From positions 29,217,869 through 29,281,868 of the forward strand of contig NC_023754.2 of the NCBI RefSeq assembly GCF_000499845.2: 64,000 nt of DNA, in the 5' to 3' direction. Both the position numbers and the translations under genes were made by a program. The notes beneath the pieces are model-generated. The model saw only the letters and a program-made list of their open reading frames with translations, was not told the DNA's origin and searched no databases. Every line of letters starts with the position of its first letter. Positions within the stretch are counted from its first letter, which is position 1. This DNA is from Phaseolus vulgaris (Eukaryota > Streptophyta > Magnoliopsida > Fabales > Fabaceae). This document shows positions 13,580 to 25,926 of the stretch, piece after piece.

Positions 13580-15135
13580 ATAAAATAAAAATAAATATAT
13601 ATATATGAATTAGTTAATAAATTTATAGAAATGTAGAAATATTATTATTTTTAAAAGCAAATGTTAAGTCTAATTTAATTATGTGCAAGAATGAAGTCTG
13701 TTTGTGTCCGCATATATTTGATCTCATTACCAAATCCTACGTCACCTTCCTCAATCATTAGATAAACAACTTTTGCTAACTCCCCTTATCTAAATTCTTC
13801 TGTTTTAACCCATTTTATCATCTCATTACTAAACTTATAGTACAGGCTTATCAAATTATTTCTTTGGAATAAGATAAATGTAAGTTTTCTATATAAAAGA
13901 AAAAATCGGAACCTATATATTTTCTTTAAGAAAATTAGGATATAACTAGAAAATAAATGCATGCGTATGTATATTCCTAGAAATTGCATTTCTTTTATTT
14001 ATGTACACATAATTTTAAAATTGAAATTGAATAATTTTTTAGAGCTCAGACTCTATTCAAATAAACATATAGTAATGTTTATTTTTTTTAAGTATAAGAA
14101 TTAGACATCCCAGATATTCATATTTAATATAATTTTTTACTAATTATTTTTTTTTACCTTTACATAGTCCCTCTTGCTAAATCTGTTAAGGGACTTAATT
14201 TTTTAAAAAGGTTGAGATGTTTTGTTTTTCACTTGCGGGGTTCATAGTATGTTTCAACATAGGAAGCTCTTAAACGCTTTGTTGGTGAATGTTTGTTGTC
14301 TCTTTGTCAGGGAGATTCACTCCAATAATAAAAATATTGAACTTTGGCCAATCATAGGTTTACGTCCCACACACATATTCAACACTCATAATATCCTTCC
14401 ACTTATTTTTCACTTAAACTACAAAATAAATGCAATAATATGACATGGGAGATGCATAATAACAAATTAACGAATAATGATGTTTTACTTAGTTTATTTT
14501 TAAATCATGGCCATTAGGTTTAAAGAGAGAGTTTTCGGTAGGTCTGAGGATTCAAGAGTATAGAAACGGTAATTGACCTCAACTCCTAAATGATGTAAGA
14601 CTATATTGACGGTAGATAACATCGTTAGGATCAATCACCGCATTCGAAGTTTTTCACTTTTCATCACAGTTTTGTGTTTAAAGAGTACTTCAAAAATTAA
14701 ATAAGAAAAAAGTATATAAACTGTTTTTATCTATTTTTTTATTTATGTATGACTATATTAACGCTATTGGAAAAATAGTCATACTGGATATCAAAATGAA
14801 TCATTCACGTCAAAGATGGCTTCTTTTTCATTTAAAGTAAGCTTTTCCATGTGACTTGAATAGCTTCAGCAGCTCAAAAACTACAAATGAATTGAAATTA
14901 GTAGTTTGAATTAGAAACGATGGCACTTCCATAAGGAGAAGTCAATAAACTTTTCAAATTTCACTTTCACGACCCACGACAAAATAAGCCAATTAATTAT
15001 AATGTTTTTCAGATTATTTTATTTTTTACGAAAATCGCTTATATTAATCACCAAATAAAAATAATCTTATATATCATTTTCAGTGGGAACAGTGTCGGAA
15101 CGATGACGTAATACAAAGGGTGGTGATAAGAGGTG

Positions 15136-15180
<45 letters not shown>

Positions 15181-15893
15181 AAAAACATAAGAAAATAATT
15201 TTAAAAACTAGTTTTTGAGAATAATTTAAAAATAAAATAGATCTTATCCCATATCATGCCTAATAAATGTTTATGAGAAGTATATAGTATTTTAATTGAA
15301 GGCAAACACCGAACTCTATTATTGCCACGGTGTATATTAAATGCCCATCCTCAATCTTCTTTGCATTTATTATGTACACACATTTAATAAGCTTCTGAGA
15401 TACCCTTGTTTATAGCACTATACTGAAAATATTTAATTTATTTAACGAATAATTGTTTTAAATTCAATCATTTTGTAAACTGTTCATCAAAGGCATGATA
15501 CGATGAAGGGTATGATCAACATGAAAGTGAGTGAGATATATGCAAGCCATAATTTTTTAAAACTTAAAATAATGCATTTCTCGTATTTTGTAGTAACTTC
15601 CCATTCACAATAATATTTTACCAATTTTTGTAAACATAAAATAAATTACTTTTAAAAATGGAAAATATTATTTTCAAAACAAACAAATTAGATAACCACG
15701 AAAAATCAAATAAGTTATTTTACTTTGATTGATTTATTAATGTATATAAATCTTTAAAATCACTTTATTAATGATTAACGATCTTTCTTATTTTTTGGTG
15801 AATTTTAATTTGGATGAGAATCTAATCACAATCTCATATATTGAGTAGGAACAAGGAACTAAATATTTTTTTTTCTATCATATCTTATATCCA
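13580..15893. other. intergenic AT-rich DNA
   Basis: No supported gene. The stretch includes a dinucleotide repeat at 15138-15177, listed separately. Short frames at 13786-13989 and 14222-14443 have no family resemblance. Confidence 0.5.
15138..15177. repeat. (AT)n microsatellite, about 20 units
   Basis: An uninterrupted AT dinucleotide run of about 40 bp, seen directly. Confidence 0.95.
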
Positions 15894-16515
15894 TTTTTTT
15901 TTATCAGCAACGAATTAATAAAAATTAAAAGAGACACTTTAGGGGTGTCCCAACCCGTATACATCAGACCTTAAAGTCTAGACTGTACGCATAAGCGAAA
16001 CAGATTCTACTAGACATCAAAGAGCCAACCTCAAATTTATGGTTTACCCATATTTACCCCAACAGACAGAAACACCACAAAAGACCCTCACTCACCACCT
16101 AAGACAGAACCAAACTTAACCCTTATAGAAGACCACTAAAACCTCCACCGCACACCATATCAGCACTCTATAAAACCACCAGCTCCCTCCACGCCAGGAA
16201 AAGATACGCTAAGTTAACGGTGTTGAGTAACACCCGTTCTCCACCGCAGGTTCTATACTCAACAGTCCCTTGTAACTACCGCACACCAACCACTGATAGG
16301 GAACCTGCTTAACTTCTTGTGCTTTGAATAAGACACAACTCGAGACGCGCACAACCGATGCCCTCTACATTCACCTCGCCATGCAACGAGTTACCCACGC
16401 ACATTTCCTCCGGCGACCACCGACTACGTCCATAAAGAGCACGCCACTTCCTCGACCAGCGATTATCTTTGCATAACTTCGACGACCACCGACCGATGAC
16501 ATGGGTTATGATGGT
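15894..16515 (-). mobile_element. probable LINE 3' end, reverse orientation
   Basis: A block of about 620 bp is clearly more GC-rich than its flanks. Read on the minus strand it is GT-rich, lacks a long frame, contains GGGTTGGGACACCCCTAAAG, then an AT-rich tract, and ends GTTGCTGATAAAAAAAAA. A GCTGATAAAA-type end with an A tail and the GGGACACCCC hairpin are features I remember from plant LINE 3' ends. No target-site duplication was identified, so the type call is an inference; it could be another GC-rich repeat. Confidence 0.5.
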
Positions 16516-17604
16516 GTTTTAATTTTTGTAATTATAGTATGATTTATATCTACAGATTTTGTTTGAAAATCAGATGTTTTGTATAATATTGAAATACTCC
16601 TAATACTCTCATGTATAGAATTGAAATATTCCTAATACTCTCATTTATATTATTCTTTATTGTTTATTAAAAAAAGTTATTTTTCTAAAAAAAGATTTTT
16701 AACATGAAAGAAAATAAACCGACCAGTATATAATAAAAAGAAGAGCACGTGTATAGAAATGAGGTGTTTTGATGCTGAGAAGAAGTTGAAAACAAAGAAG
16801 ATACACATAAATACCAAATATGTACTTTACCCAATCATATAGAAGTAACATTGATGCAGGTCATGGTTTGCAGCAAGAGATGAGAGTGTGAATAGAAGAC
16901 CAATTAGTCTGAAACATGTATGTATACGTATGTATAGGTATATGTATGTATGTGTATACATTACAGATAAGATAAGCGAAGCATTCAACATAAAAGGCTT
17001 GCTTTAGGGAAAAGGAAGAAAAGAAAAGGTATATGTATGCATGCAGAAAAGAAGAAAACCAACGCCGTGTAGTTTCTGTAATAATAGAAATACAAAGAGA
17101 GAAGGACACGTGGCGTCCCCTTTTTATTACAGCTAATATGAATCCAGAAAGTTTAGGGTCACACTCCGGAAAATGATGCCTTCACACTTCACTCCATCAT
17201 ATTCTTAATCACTTTTTTCAATATCCACAAACACATAAATTCATGCTAATCCAGTTTAGAAGCTCATGTAATTAAACTCAAATTTCAACATCAAACACAC
17301 GTAAAAATAGATTAACACAGTGATGTAATTGGAAGGGTTTTTTCCACAATAACATTAACAAGAGTTCTAAAAAAATGGATAGATTAGATGAGACACGTAG
17401 CCAATGCCCAGAGGGATAACAGGAGGACGGCACCGAATCAATTTGACTTCCGCTTCTTTCTTAATCTTCACTTTCTTCCTATTTATACCACAAAACAACT
17501 ATACTACACTATCATATTCATAACTCCATTCTTTTCTTCCTCTCTTTCGTCTCAAATATTTTCTCACATTTAGCTCTGCAACACACAACTTAGCTGCTTC
17601 TGTC
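16516..17604. other. upstream region of the MYB gene
   Basis: About 1.1 kb between the LINE-like block and the MYB start codon. It includes an ABRE/G-box at 17106-17114 and another CACGTG at 16746. Closer to the gene, a TATTTATACC motif near 17478-17488 is a possible TATA box, followed by a pyrimidine-rich leader. No other gene is recognised. Confidence 0.45.
17106..17114 (+). promoter_or_regulatory. ABRE/G-box ACACGTGGC upstream of the MYB gene
   Basis: ACACGTGGC is a textbook ABA-responsive element core, about 490 bp before the start codon. Subgroup 11 MYB genes of Arabidopsis are induced by ABA, salt and drought, so a functional ABRE fits, but this is inference from motif and family. Confidence 0.5.
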
Positions 17605-18970
17605 ATGGGAAGAGCACCTTGTTGTGAAAAGAATGGCCTCAAGAAAGGACCATGGACAACTGAGGAGGATCAGAAACTCGTTGATTACATTCAGAAACAT
17701 GGATGTGGGAATTGGAGGACACTCCCAAAGAATGCTGGTATCTCACCAAACTAAACAAAATATGGTTTTTTTGTTTATTATGTATTATGCAAGTTTCAAC
17801 TCATGAGTTTGGTGTTCTATTGAATAGGGTTGCAGAGATGTGGAAAGAGTTGCCGTCTTCGTTGGACAAACTATCTCCGACCAGACATAAAGCGAGGTCG
17901 GTTTTCATTTGAAGAGGAAGAGACAATAATTCAGCTCCATAGCATTCTTGGCAACAAGTGAGTTCTTGTTTTTTAATATTTTTAATGTTTTTTCTTAAAC
18001 ATTTTTTATCAACAATAAATAATATATACAAATGAAACATTTGGTGATTTAAAGAAACAAAGACAACCTAATAAGAAGATAACGCCTTCCAACAACTACT
18101 CAAAATACTAATGAATAGTTATGGGTTATTGGATTCTTTAGGTGGTCTGCGATTGCTTCTCGTTTACCAGGAAGAACAGACAACGAAATCAAGAACTACT
18201 GGAACACACACATTAGAAAGAGGCTTTTGAGGATGGGAATTGACCCTGTGACACACAGTCCTCGACTTGATCTATTGGACATCTCTTCCATTCTAAACGC
18301 ATCTTTCTATGGTTCATCACAAATGCTCCTTGGCATGCAGCAGTCTATGGTGAACCCCGAGCTTTTAAGGTTGGCTTCTTCGCTCTTCTCCTCCTCACAC
18401 CAACACAAAGACCTTGACGTGTGTGTTCCAAAGGGTCAACAAAACCAGGTTTGCGATCCACAAGTTCAGAATCATGTTCCACACTTGGTACAATTTCAAG
18501 ATCCAGTTCAAGAGGTGCCTGCATGTGTTTCATTGCCTCTCTCTCAGCCACAGTTAGTTGAGCCCCATAATGTGGACCCATATCCATCATCAACTTTCTC
18601 AGACTTCACTTACCAACAACATTCTCATGATGATCAGATAATTAGTGATTGGCACAAAGATGGGGTTGCTTTAAGCACTTTAACAGATGATTATGTCCCT
18701 CAGTTATCAAGCTATAATTATTATAGTTCCGATGATCTCATGTATCCTCCATTCTCCCAACCTTCAACTTTCCATTCCAATAACAGCAATCAGAACTTCA
18801 GCTTCGCTTCAGTTCTATCCACACCTTCGTCAAGCCCCACACCGTTGAATTCAAACTCCACGATAATCAATGGGAGCAACACAGAAGACGAGAGAGATCA
18901 AAGCTATGGCAGTAGCAGCATGTTGAAATTTGAAATCCCAGATATTTTAGATGTGAATGAGTTCATGTAA
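17605..18970 (+). CDS. MYB74-like: R2R3-MYB transcription factor, subgroup 11 (MYB74/MYB102/MYB41 type)
   Basis: Three exons: 17605-17737 (133 bp), 17828-17957 (130 bp) and 18142-18970, the classic R2R3-MYB structure with exon 1 of 133 bp and exon 2 of 130 bp. The product has 363 residues. [18 protein letters not shown] opens the R2 repeat (about 14-61); R3 (about 67-112) contains [35 protein letters not shown] and [10 protein letters not shown]. The [11 protein letters not shown] segment right after R3 is typical of subgroup 11. The Ser-, Asn- and Gln-rich C-terminus with an acidic end is likely the activation region. The regular Trp residues are present (the first R3 Trp is replaced by Phe, as usual). 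Family members regulate osmotic stress, ABA and wound responses and cuticle or suberin deposition. Subgroup placement is firm. MYB74 orthology rests on neighbours (PAP phosphatase, WIP, ENT) and is less certain. Confidence 0.93.
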
Positions 18971-19250
18971 TGTGATCAGATACATAGATCATCAACGACT
19001 AATTAAATCAACCAAAACGTTGATTGGTTTTATCACATATCCCCCCGTTGTTTTTTTCTGGGATACCTTGATACGGATCCGTTGTGTTGATGGCTGTAAC
19101 ATTTCCTAATTTTTATTATTCATCATAGTTTTAATTTCTTAATTGAGCTAGCTTTGACTTTATTATACCAAGTACCAATATCATATCTATTTTTTGAAGT
19201 TATATGAAGTTTCTATAATTCTTATGTTATATATGCTCTCCCTCTCTATA

Positions 19251-19306
19251 TTAGTTATAGAGATAGGAAAATGATAAATTAGTTATAGAGATAGGAAAAT
19301 GATAAT
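19251..19306. repeat. 28-bp direct duplication
   Basis: TTAGTTATAGAGATAGGAAA plus ATGATAAA occurs twice back to back with almost no change. It is a young local tandem duplication, seen directly. Confidence 0.8.
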
Positions 19307-19873
19307 AAATTTATAATTAAATTATATAAAAATATTAAAATAATAGTATTGAATGTTGTAATATAATTGTATAAAAAGTTTCAATTGTGAATCTATCAAT
19401 TAGCCTCTTTAGATGTATTACTTTAAGAATAAAAGTGCTAAATTAAAAACAAGTGTATCACTCCAAGGCATCACTTGTGTTGTACCAAAATAGAAAGCGA
19501 TCAACACTTAAGCAAAACAATAGCCAGAAAAGCCAAAACTAATAGGGTGCATGTCTTTTGTCTGCTGCATGCTTAACATAATATTCAATATTCTTTGGTC
19601 TACCAAATATTAGCACTATCACATTTTATATATTAACTTTCCTTTGCAATCTTATGCTGAGTGTTTATGATATTTGGATGGGGCCTTTCTCCAATTAGAA
19701 CTTATACCCAAAAATAGAAATAAAATAAAAAAGAAAAAAAAATTGCAGTGAGAGGAAAATCTTTGGGAAGGAAAGACTGAGGAGTAAAGGGAAATTAGGT
19801 TTCAGATATCCCGACAGCGAGTCCAAGATTCTGGCGAGGTGACCGGAGACGGCACGCCGGAACACGCGCGAAT

Positions 19874-20160
19874 GACACGTGTCCCAGACACCTGTAATGG
19901 ATAAGTAATAATATGATTTGCATGGGGATTATGGGTAATTGGAGCTTAAGGAAGCATTGACTTATAAAGACAAGAGGGGCACGTGTCCGTGCGGCGTCGG
20001 TGACACCGCAACATGCGGGGCCCACGATGTAGCTTTTTTCGTTTGAAATCACAAGCAGTGCCCTTTTTTTAGTATTTTATTATTTTATGAGAGCGTTACC
20101 ATTAATAATTATTGGTATACTGTTCACTACTATTACTTGCGTCAGCATTTCAGACACGTG
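19874..20160. promoter_or_regulatory. cluster of three G-box (CACGTG) motifs
   Basis: The palindrome GACACGTGTC (19874-19883), GGCACGTGTCC (around 19980-19985) and GACACGTGGG (core 20155-20160) lie within 290 bp of GC-richer sequence. Such clusters are common in ABA- or light-responsive promoters, but no gene is recognised on either side within 2 kb except the MYB gene ending at 18970. It could be a promoter of an unrecognised or noncoding transcript, or a relic. Confidence 0.35.
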
Positions 20161-22510
20161 GGTTCAATAATGAAGGAGGGGAACGGTCCAAGTTTCGCTG
20201 AACCGGTTTTTCGTTTGAACCGGGAACGCCGTTACTAAACTCAACTGGGTTTCGCGCAATAATGTGGTGATGATTGAGTTGAAAAGGTACGCTGCTGTTG
20301 CAGATTGCCATGGCAAAAGGTATCAGTTTAAATTTTAATAAACGAAAAAAAATTACATAATATAAATATAAAGTTGAAACCGAATATTTCAAAATTTAAT
20401 TAAAAATATATAAAAGTGAAAAGAAAACTCCCAAGAACTCAATCTTTAAAGTTCTTTCATTTTACGTATTTATGATGTAATTATGCTTTTAGTTAGCTTC
20501 CTTTTTATTAGTATAATTAGGCTGTTAACTATTTTTTTATTATTGTGTTTGCAAACCTCTTTTTCGTTCCATGTATTTAAGATATAACTTTAATGAATAA
20601 AGTTTTTTTTATGCATTTTTCTATACTTGTTTTTTCTCCTTCATTCTCAAGTTATCATTATTATGATAGTCCAAATAAATAGGCGTAAAATATTAATATT
20701 TTAATAACATAAATTGAAATAATTTAGACCAACTATAAAATACTATAGGGTGAGAGGATGGGAGTCGCACTTTCAAAATACATGATTGAAAATTTTAAAT
20801 TATTGAAATTACGATATTCGTACTCAACAGTACAGTAAAACAATTAATAAATATAAATTATAAATTAAGAGAATTTCACACAGTTTGTTGATCCAGAAAT
20901 TGAGGTGTTGGAAGCAAATGAGAGTTGTAAAGATGTTAGGTAACTGACTTCTCTTGTGCAGCCAAAATTTCTGAAATACGTGTATTCGACAATTACCGTT
21001 TATGTAGAAAGTACGATCCATATACATGAACTGCATGTTTTTTTTATCAAAGCAAATGAAACAGAACTACATCAGAAGCAAACAAGAAGCTGGTCCTACT
21101 CCTCATTTTATCTTCGTCATATGTTCTTAACTTTTATGTTCGTATGTTTTTGGAATTGTTCTGCATTAGTGACACGTCTCTATACAACTGGGAATATGGC
21201 TGTACACGGTTTTTGCCACATGCTCTAATAATCCCTCATAATGCTCACAATCAGGTCCTAGATTTCTGTCTTCCCACACCCTTTTTGCTTTAAAACACAA
21301 AAGCCAAAAACTAATATGTAAAATGTAAAATGTTGCACCTTTTTTTATTTTTAATGAATTCCATTTTATACCAATTAATTTGTCTGTGAAATTATAGATT
21401 AAGATTAATAAACTCTTCTCTCATTGAAATAAACTTAGACTCTCATACCATTTTATTCTTTATTCAAATATAAGATAACACACATTAAAATTTATCTGTC
21501 AATTCTGTCACATTGAAAAATAGAGGTGATCAGACAAAGGGTTTTACGAAAATCAGAAATCAGTAGCATACATGCATATACTTACTTAATAAATACAAGT
21601 TCTGTTCATTTATGTCTAAAAGAAGTAGAAAAATTGAAACTACATGGTAATAATTAATGTGAAACACTATGTGCTAGAAACTCGAATCTTTAGGTGGGAT
21701 TCTGCATGTATAGATAGATTATTAGAAGTATTATTCATCACATCATAGTGGGTGTCTGCAATGACTATCCATGCAGGAAAGTTGGACATTTTTTGGTCAA
21801 CTCCAAGCTTTCGACCACACACTACCTTTCAAGCATAGTTTTGCATTAAATAGCCCATCTTAGTTTGTTCATCTTAGATGATAGCTTTCTTTGTCTTACT
21901 CACTCGCTAATTATGAAGGTCATAACTTTGGGTTACCGATTGCATTGGTGAAAGGCCTTGCCCCTGTTTTCTAGTATGCATGTAACATGTTCGTCACGTA
22001 TGCGTCACAGAAAAATGATTGACTTTGCAGACAACTATAGTTGTGCATACGAAGTCGCATTTGTCGTTAAGCAAAAGGGTTCAGAACGTGTCCAACAATA
22101 GAGACAGCCATGTCCATCTGTTCAATATGATTAAGGAAAGGATATTGGTTGCTATGGCCTAGTCTTTGACTCCGACCTATGTATGTGGCACTGTGACCCT
22201 CGCTTTCTGTCTCGACCGACCAAAGAAAAACTGTTTCCAACTTCAAAGTTTTTGAATAACTAAACACTTAAAGTGGATCCATGTCTTATTGTCATCGCTT
22301 CGCTTCAGTCCCCGTTTCTTTTTTTCTCTTATCTCTAGTTTTTGTCAATGTCTCTTTGTTGATTCTGAGTTTCATTGAGATGATGACAACACTACATAAA
22401 CGCACCTCTTAACTACTACTTACTAAGCACAAAAAGAAAACGATGCTCTTATTATCCTTTATACAACTTTTTATATAATTGAATTCTACTATGGATAACC
22501 TCATCTTTCT

Positions 22511-22788
22511 TGTTAAGAAGTGGGTTTCAAGCCTAACTCAACCTCATAAAACCGGCTCAATGAGGTGAAGTTTGCACCCACTTATATACTATGAAAAGCT
22601 CTAATTTCTAGTCGATGTGGGATCTCCAACACACTCCTCACGCCAAGACTACCAACTCATGCGTGGAAATATATGTTATGAGTGCTCCGATAACGGTCCG
22701 ATAGCGGGTGGCCTGCTAAACCCAACAAATACTCGCTAGGATAAGGCTATGATACCATGTAAGAAAATGATAAAAAATGTTAAGAAGA
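22511..22788 (+). repeat. interspersed repeat with GATGTGGGATCTCCAACAC core
   Basis: A block of about 250 bp runs from TGTTAAGAAGTGGGTTTCAA through AACCTCATAAAACCGGCTCA, CTTATATACTATGAAAAG, GTCGATGTGGGATCTCCAAC and GATAACGGTCCGATAGCGGG to GATACCATGT. The sequence TGTTAAGAAG occurs at both edges (22511-22520 and 22779-22788), either a target duplication or terminal repeat. I recall closely similar multi-copy sequences in soybean and other legumes. Its class (short nonautonomous element or solo terminal repeat) is not settled here. A second, inverted copy lies at 25680-25926. Confidence 0.7.
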
Positions 22789-24182
22789 AGAGATGTTTCT
22801 TATTCTTTTATGTGTATATTACAATCTAATTAGGTAGGATACTAATCATGAGATTTTATAATTATTAAATTAATTGCATATATAATTAGGTACAATATCG
22901 TCAAATATTGTATACAATAGTGACATATAATTTGATAATTATTATTTTTTAATATTTCTCTCACTTAATCATTTCAACAATGAGTATTTTAATTATGTTA
23001 ATGTCTTTTTTATAAATTTAATTAATTCAATTAACAGTGTAATAATATTGTTTATCGATTTAGTTTTTTTCTATTGTGGGGAATCCCATGATATTCACAT
23101 ATAAGTAAAGAACAACATTCGAAAATATGGTTAGATACATAAAAAAAAAAATCACATTACACATTAACAGAAGAGGATACTTATTTTTGGTTATACTGAA
23201 TGATCTATGTCTTTGTCTAAAACAAATATGAACATTGAAAGTCCCATTATATATCTATCTCTGCACAACAAACTAAACATGAACAAATAAACTTATATTA
23301 AAAAAATGCATGTGTTGTATATGTAGCTGATTTATTCGCGTGAGATGTAACCCAACAAAATAAAAAAGGTTCTGGAAAAACGTAATTGAAGGTTGAAGTG
23401 CAGTTTTCAAAGGCATGTAGCAGTGACTTATGAGAGAGAGATATTGAAACTGTGGGCGGAGAAAAGAAGTTGAATCAATTGGCTATTGGAATGGTACAAG
23501 TCAGCAGAAATTAGAGATTGCAGTATTTGATCAGTCAATAAATAGCACAGTGATGTGATTCCACTGATAAATTGTCCATAATTAGGTTAAGATGGCTGCA
23601 ATTAGGTCTGTTGTCTCCAGATAATTACACTTGTCACAATTTCTCCACCAGTAATCATTATCAAATTAGAACAAAATGGGTTCAATAGTTCTTAAATTAT
23701 TAGGAAAAAGACTTTCATCACACTGTTAAGGTCCACTCCAATCGTTTGACTCTAATCTTTTTCACTGTAATGCGTACTCACTTCACGTTTTCTATATCGT
23801 TTTTTTTTTCTTTTTAAAATTAGGGTTATTAATTTGAAATATCACATTGTGAAAATAAAAATTTATAAGATTAACTTACTCGTATATTATGGTCATAAAT
23901 TAAAAATCTAATGGATAATGGACTCATTCTTTCTGCTATGTCAATTACACGTTCTTAATATTTTTATCTTTATATACAGGGGTGTATTCATGAACTGTTC
24001 TCGCAATTAATAATTTTTTTCTTCAAAATACGTCTTTTTTACCTTGCTTTCAGTATAAATGTGGGCTCAAAGTAATTGGCCCATTTATATCTATGGGCCT
24101 GTATACAGAAATGTGGGTTCAAGACGGGCTAACTTATTCAAATATCTGTTAGTTTCGTACCCAAATCAAAATCTTAAATTAG
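22789..24182. other. intergenic AT-rich DNA
   Basis: No gene or transposon end was recognised between the repeat and the first MITE-like element. Only short noise frames are present. Confidence 0.5.
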
Positions 24183-24187
24183 AAATG

Positions 24188-24562
24188 TTGGCTTCTTCTT
24201 CCTGCACCCCTACGTTTTTCTTCCTGCATCCCCACAATTTTGTAAATCCCAAAACTGACCTTCACCTTGTTTCGAAAGCAACTTGTTGATTTCTGGATTG
24301 CTGAATCCGGAAGTCTAATTTTTGTTACGGATTGATGAATCTGGAAGATTACCGGATTCATCAATCCGGAATATTTATGGATTTTCCAAAACGAAATGCA
24401 AAAAATAAATGTGGATTTCCTATTCCGTAAAATTACCGAATTGCATTGTCCGGAAGAAGAAAGAGTAGTGTGGATTTTATGTGTATTTTGGGGTTTTTAA
24501 AAAATAATAAGGATATTATTGTCTTTGCATTACATTATGGGGGTGCAGGAAGAAACTGCCAA
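24188..24562. mobile_element. MITE-like element with TTGGC...GCCAA ends and 5-bp target duplication
   Basis: The left end reads TTGGC then TTCTTCTTCCTGCACCCC; the right end is its inverted match, GGGGGTGCAGGAAGAAACT then GCCAA. The flanks are AAATG (24183-24187) and AAATG (24563-24567), a perfect 5-bp duplication. The interior (about 24290-24380) contains further inverted units around GGATT(C/G)..GAATCCGG, so the single strand can fold. There is no coding capacity. A second element with the same type of ends lies 110 bp to the right. Structure is seen; superfamily is not assigned. Confidence 0.8.
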
Positions 24563-24670
24563 AAATGTTTAGAGAACATAATTTGGTAGAGGCAAGGAAT
24601 TTAAAATTGGATTATATGTTGCAACCTATTTTATTGGGCTGGGCTATTTTAACCGTGTAGGATTCATAAG

Positions 24671-25104
24671 TTGGGTAAATTCATCCTGCACCCCATGGGG
24701 GTGTTGAAATTACAATTTTATTCTTAATGGAAAAAAAATCCTAAGACACTTCCTCTTCATCTTCTTCATTTCCAATAAAAAAAAAGGGCATTCTGAGTGG
24801 ATCAACCTAGCTAAAATAGACCCACATATTTTATATTGTATTACAAATTTTGCAATCCCAAACACAATTTATATCATGAATTCAAAATATAATATTTGTA
24901 TTTCAAATTTTATATTATGTTTTAAATTGTACAATCTAAAATATATAAAATCATAAATATTAATTTTTAGATTTTGTAATTTAAAAAGTCTCTAGATTTT
25001 ATATTCTCAGAATTTTTTTAAAAATACAATAAAAAAGTAACTTTTGATATTTTCTAAAGTAGAAGGTTGCAAAAGAAAGTATGGATGTAGGAAGAATTTG
25101 CCAA
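24671..25104. mobile_element. second MITE-like element sharing the same terminal motif
   Basis: The left end is TTGGGTAAATTCATCCTGCA then CCCC; the right end inverted reads TTGGCAAATTCTTCCTACAT. This is clearly related to the ends of the element at 24188-24562, but the interior is different (AT-rich with runs of TTTTATATT). No convincing target duplication is seen, so the insertion is probably older or the borders are slightly off. Confidence 0.6.
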
Positions 25105-25679
25105 GGTGTGCATAGTGTTTGGATAACAATATTAGTAGCTTAACGAGCTAGGTTATTTTTTTCTTTTGTTTTTTTACTATTTGTTTAAACACGCCATTAG
25201 AATGGATTTCACGTACTATATACAAAATAGAATAAATAACCTTTGACACCACTATTAAAAAATATATTCACTTGACATTTGCTTTTATTAATAAAATAAG
25301 TATTACAATAATATCTTGAATTTGTAAGTTAAATGTAGAAATGAGAAATGAGTATGAAATTATGAGTACTCTAAAAAAATATTGAGCGAGCACTTGACGT
25401 CATACATATTAAAGAATTAAAATGATAATGGTTGAATTTTGTAGAGTGTATAAAAAAATACCTCACGTTATCTGCCATATTGAAGAGAAATGTTGAACTC
25501 TCACAATTAGTTCAAATTCTTTAAAAAACAAATGCTTTAGACTAACAAGTTATCACATAGAATAGTTTTGGTTAGCAATTGGGCATAAGAGTAGATTGCC
25601 TATAGTACTTAATATACAATACTATCCAATATTGAGGGTCACAGTTTGGAAATAAAAAAAAAATCTTAAAAGTTTCCTT
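25105..25679. other. intergenic AT-rich DNA
   Basis: Nothing recognised between the second MITE-like element and the inverted repeat copy. Confidence 0.5.
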
Positions 25680-25926
25680 CTTAATATGGTATCAGAGTCA
25701 TTTTAAGTCTATCCTAACAAGTATATGTTGGGTTTATCAAGTCACCACTATCGGACCGTTATCGGATCACCCATAATATGTAATTTCTTGTACGAATTGA
25801 CAATCTCAGTGTGAGAGAATGTTTTGGATATCTCATATCGAGTAAATATTAGAACATTTTATAATATATATGAATACAAATCCCACCTTTTAAATCAGTT
25901 ATAAGATTGAATTGGCCTTCTTAAAT
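25680..25926 (-). repeat. diverged inverted copy of the 22.5-kb repeat
   Basis: Read on the minus strand it repeats the landmarks of the element at 22511 in the same order: a TTTAAGAAG-like start, a GATATGAGATATCCAAAACA-type core, CCGATAACGGTCCGATAG and ATACCATAT. It is more degraded than the first copy. The two copies face opposite ways, about 3 kb apart. Confidence 0.6.

Larger units (their letters stand above)
18971..22510. other. long intergenic region with G-box cluster
   Basis: About 3.5 kb without a recognisable gene. The interval 19790-20300 is more GC-rich and carries three CACGTG cores (19876, 19980, 20155), listed separately. Open frames there are under 91 codons and resemble nothing known. 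A short direct duplication lies at 19251-19306. The part at 21690-22270 is of ordinary composition with no recognised coding content. Confidence 0.5.
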
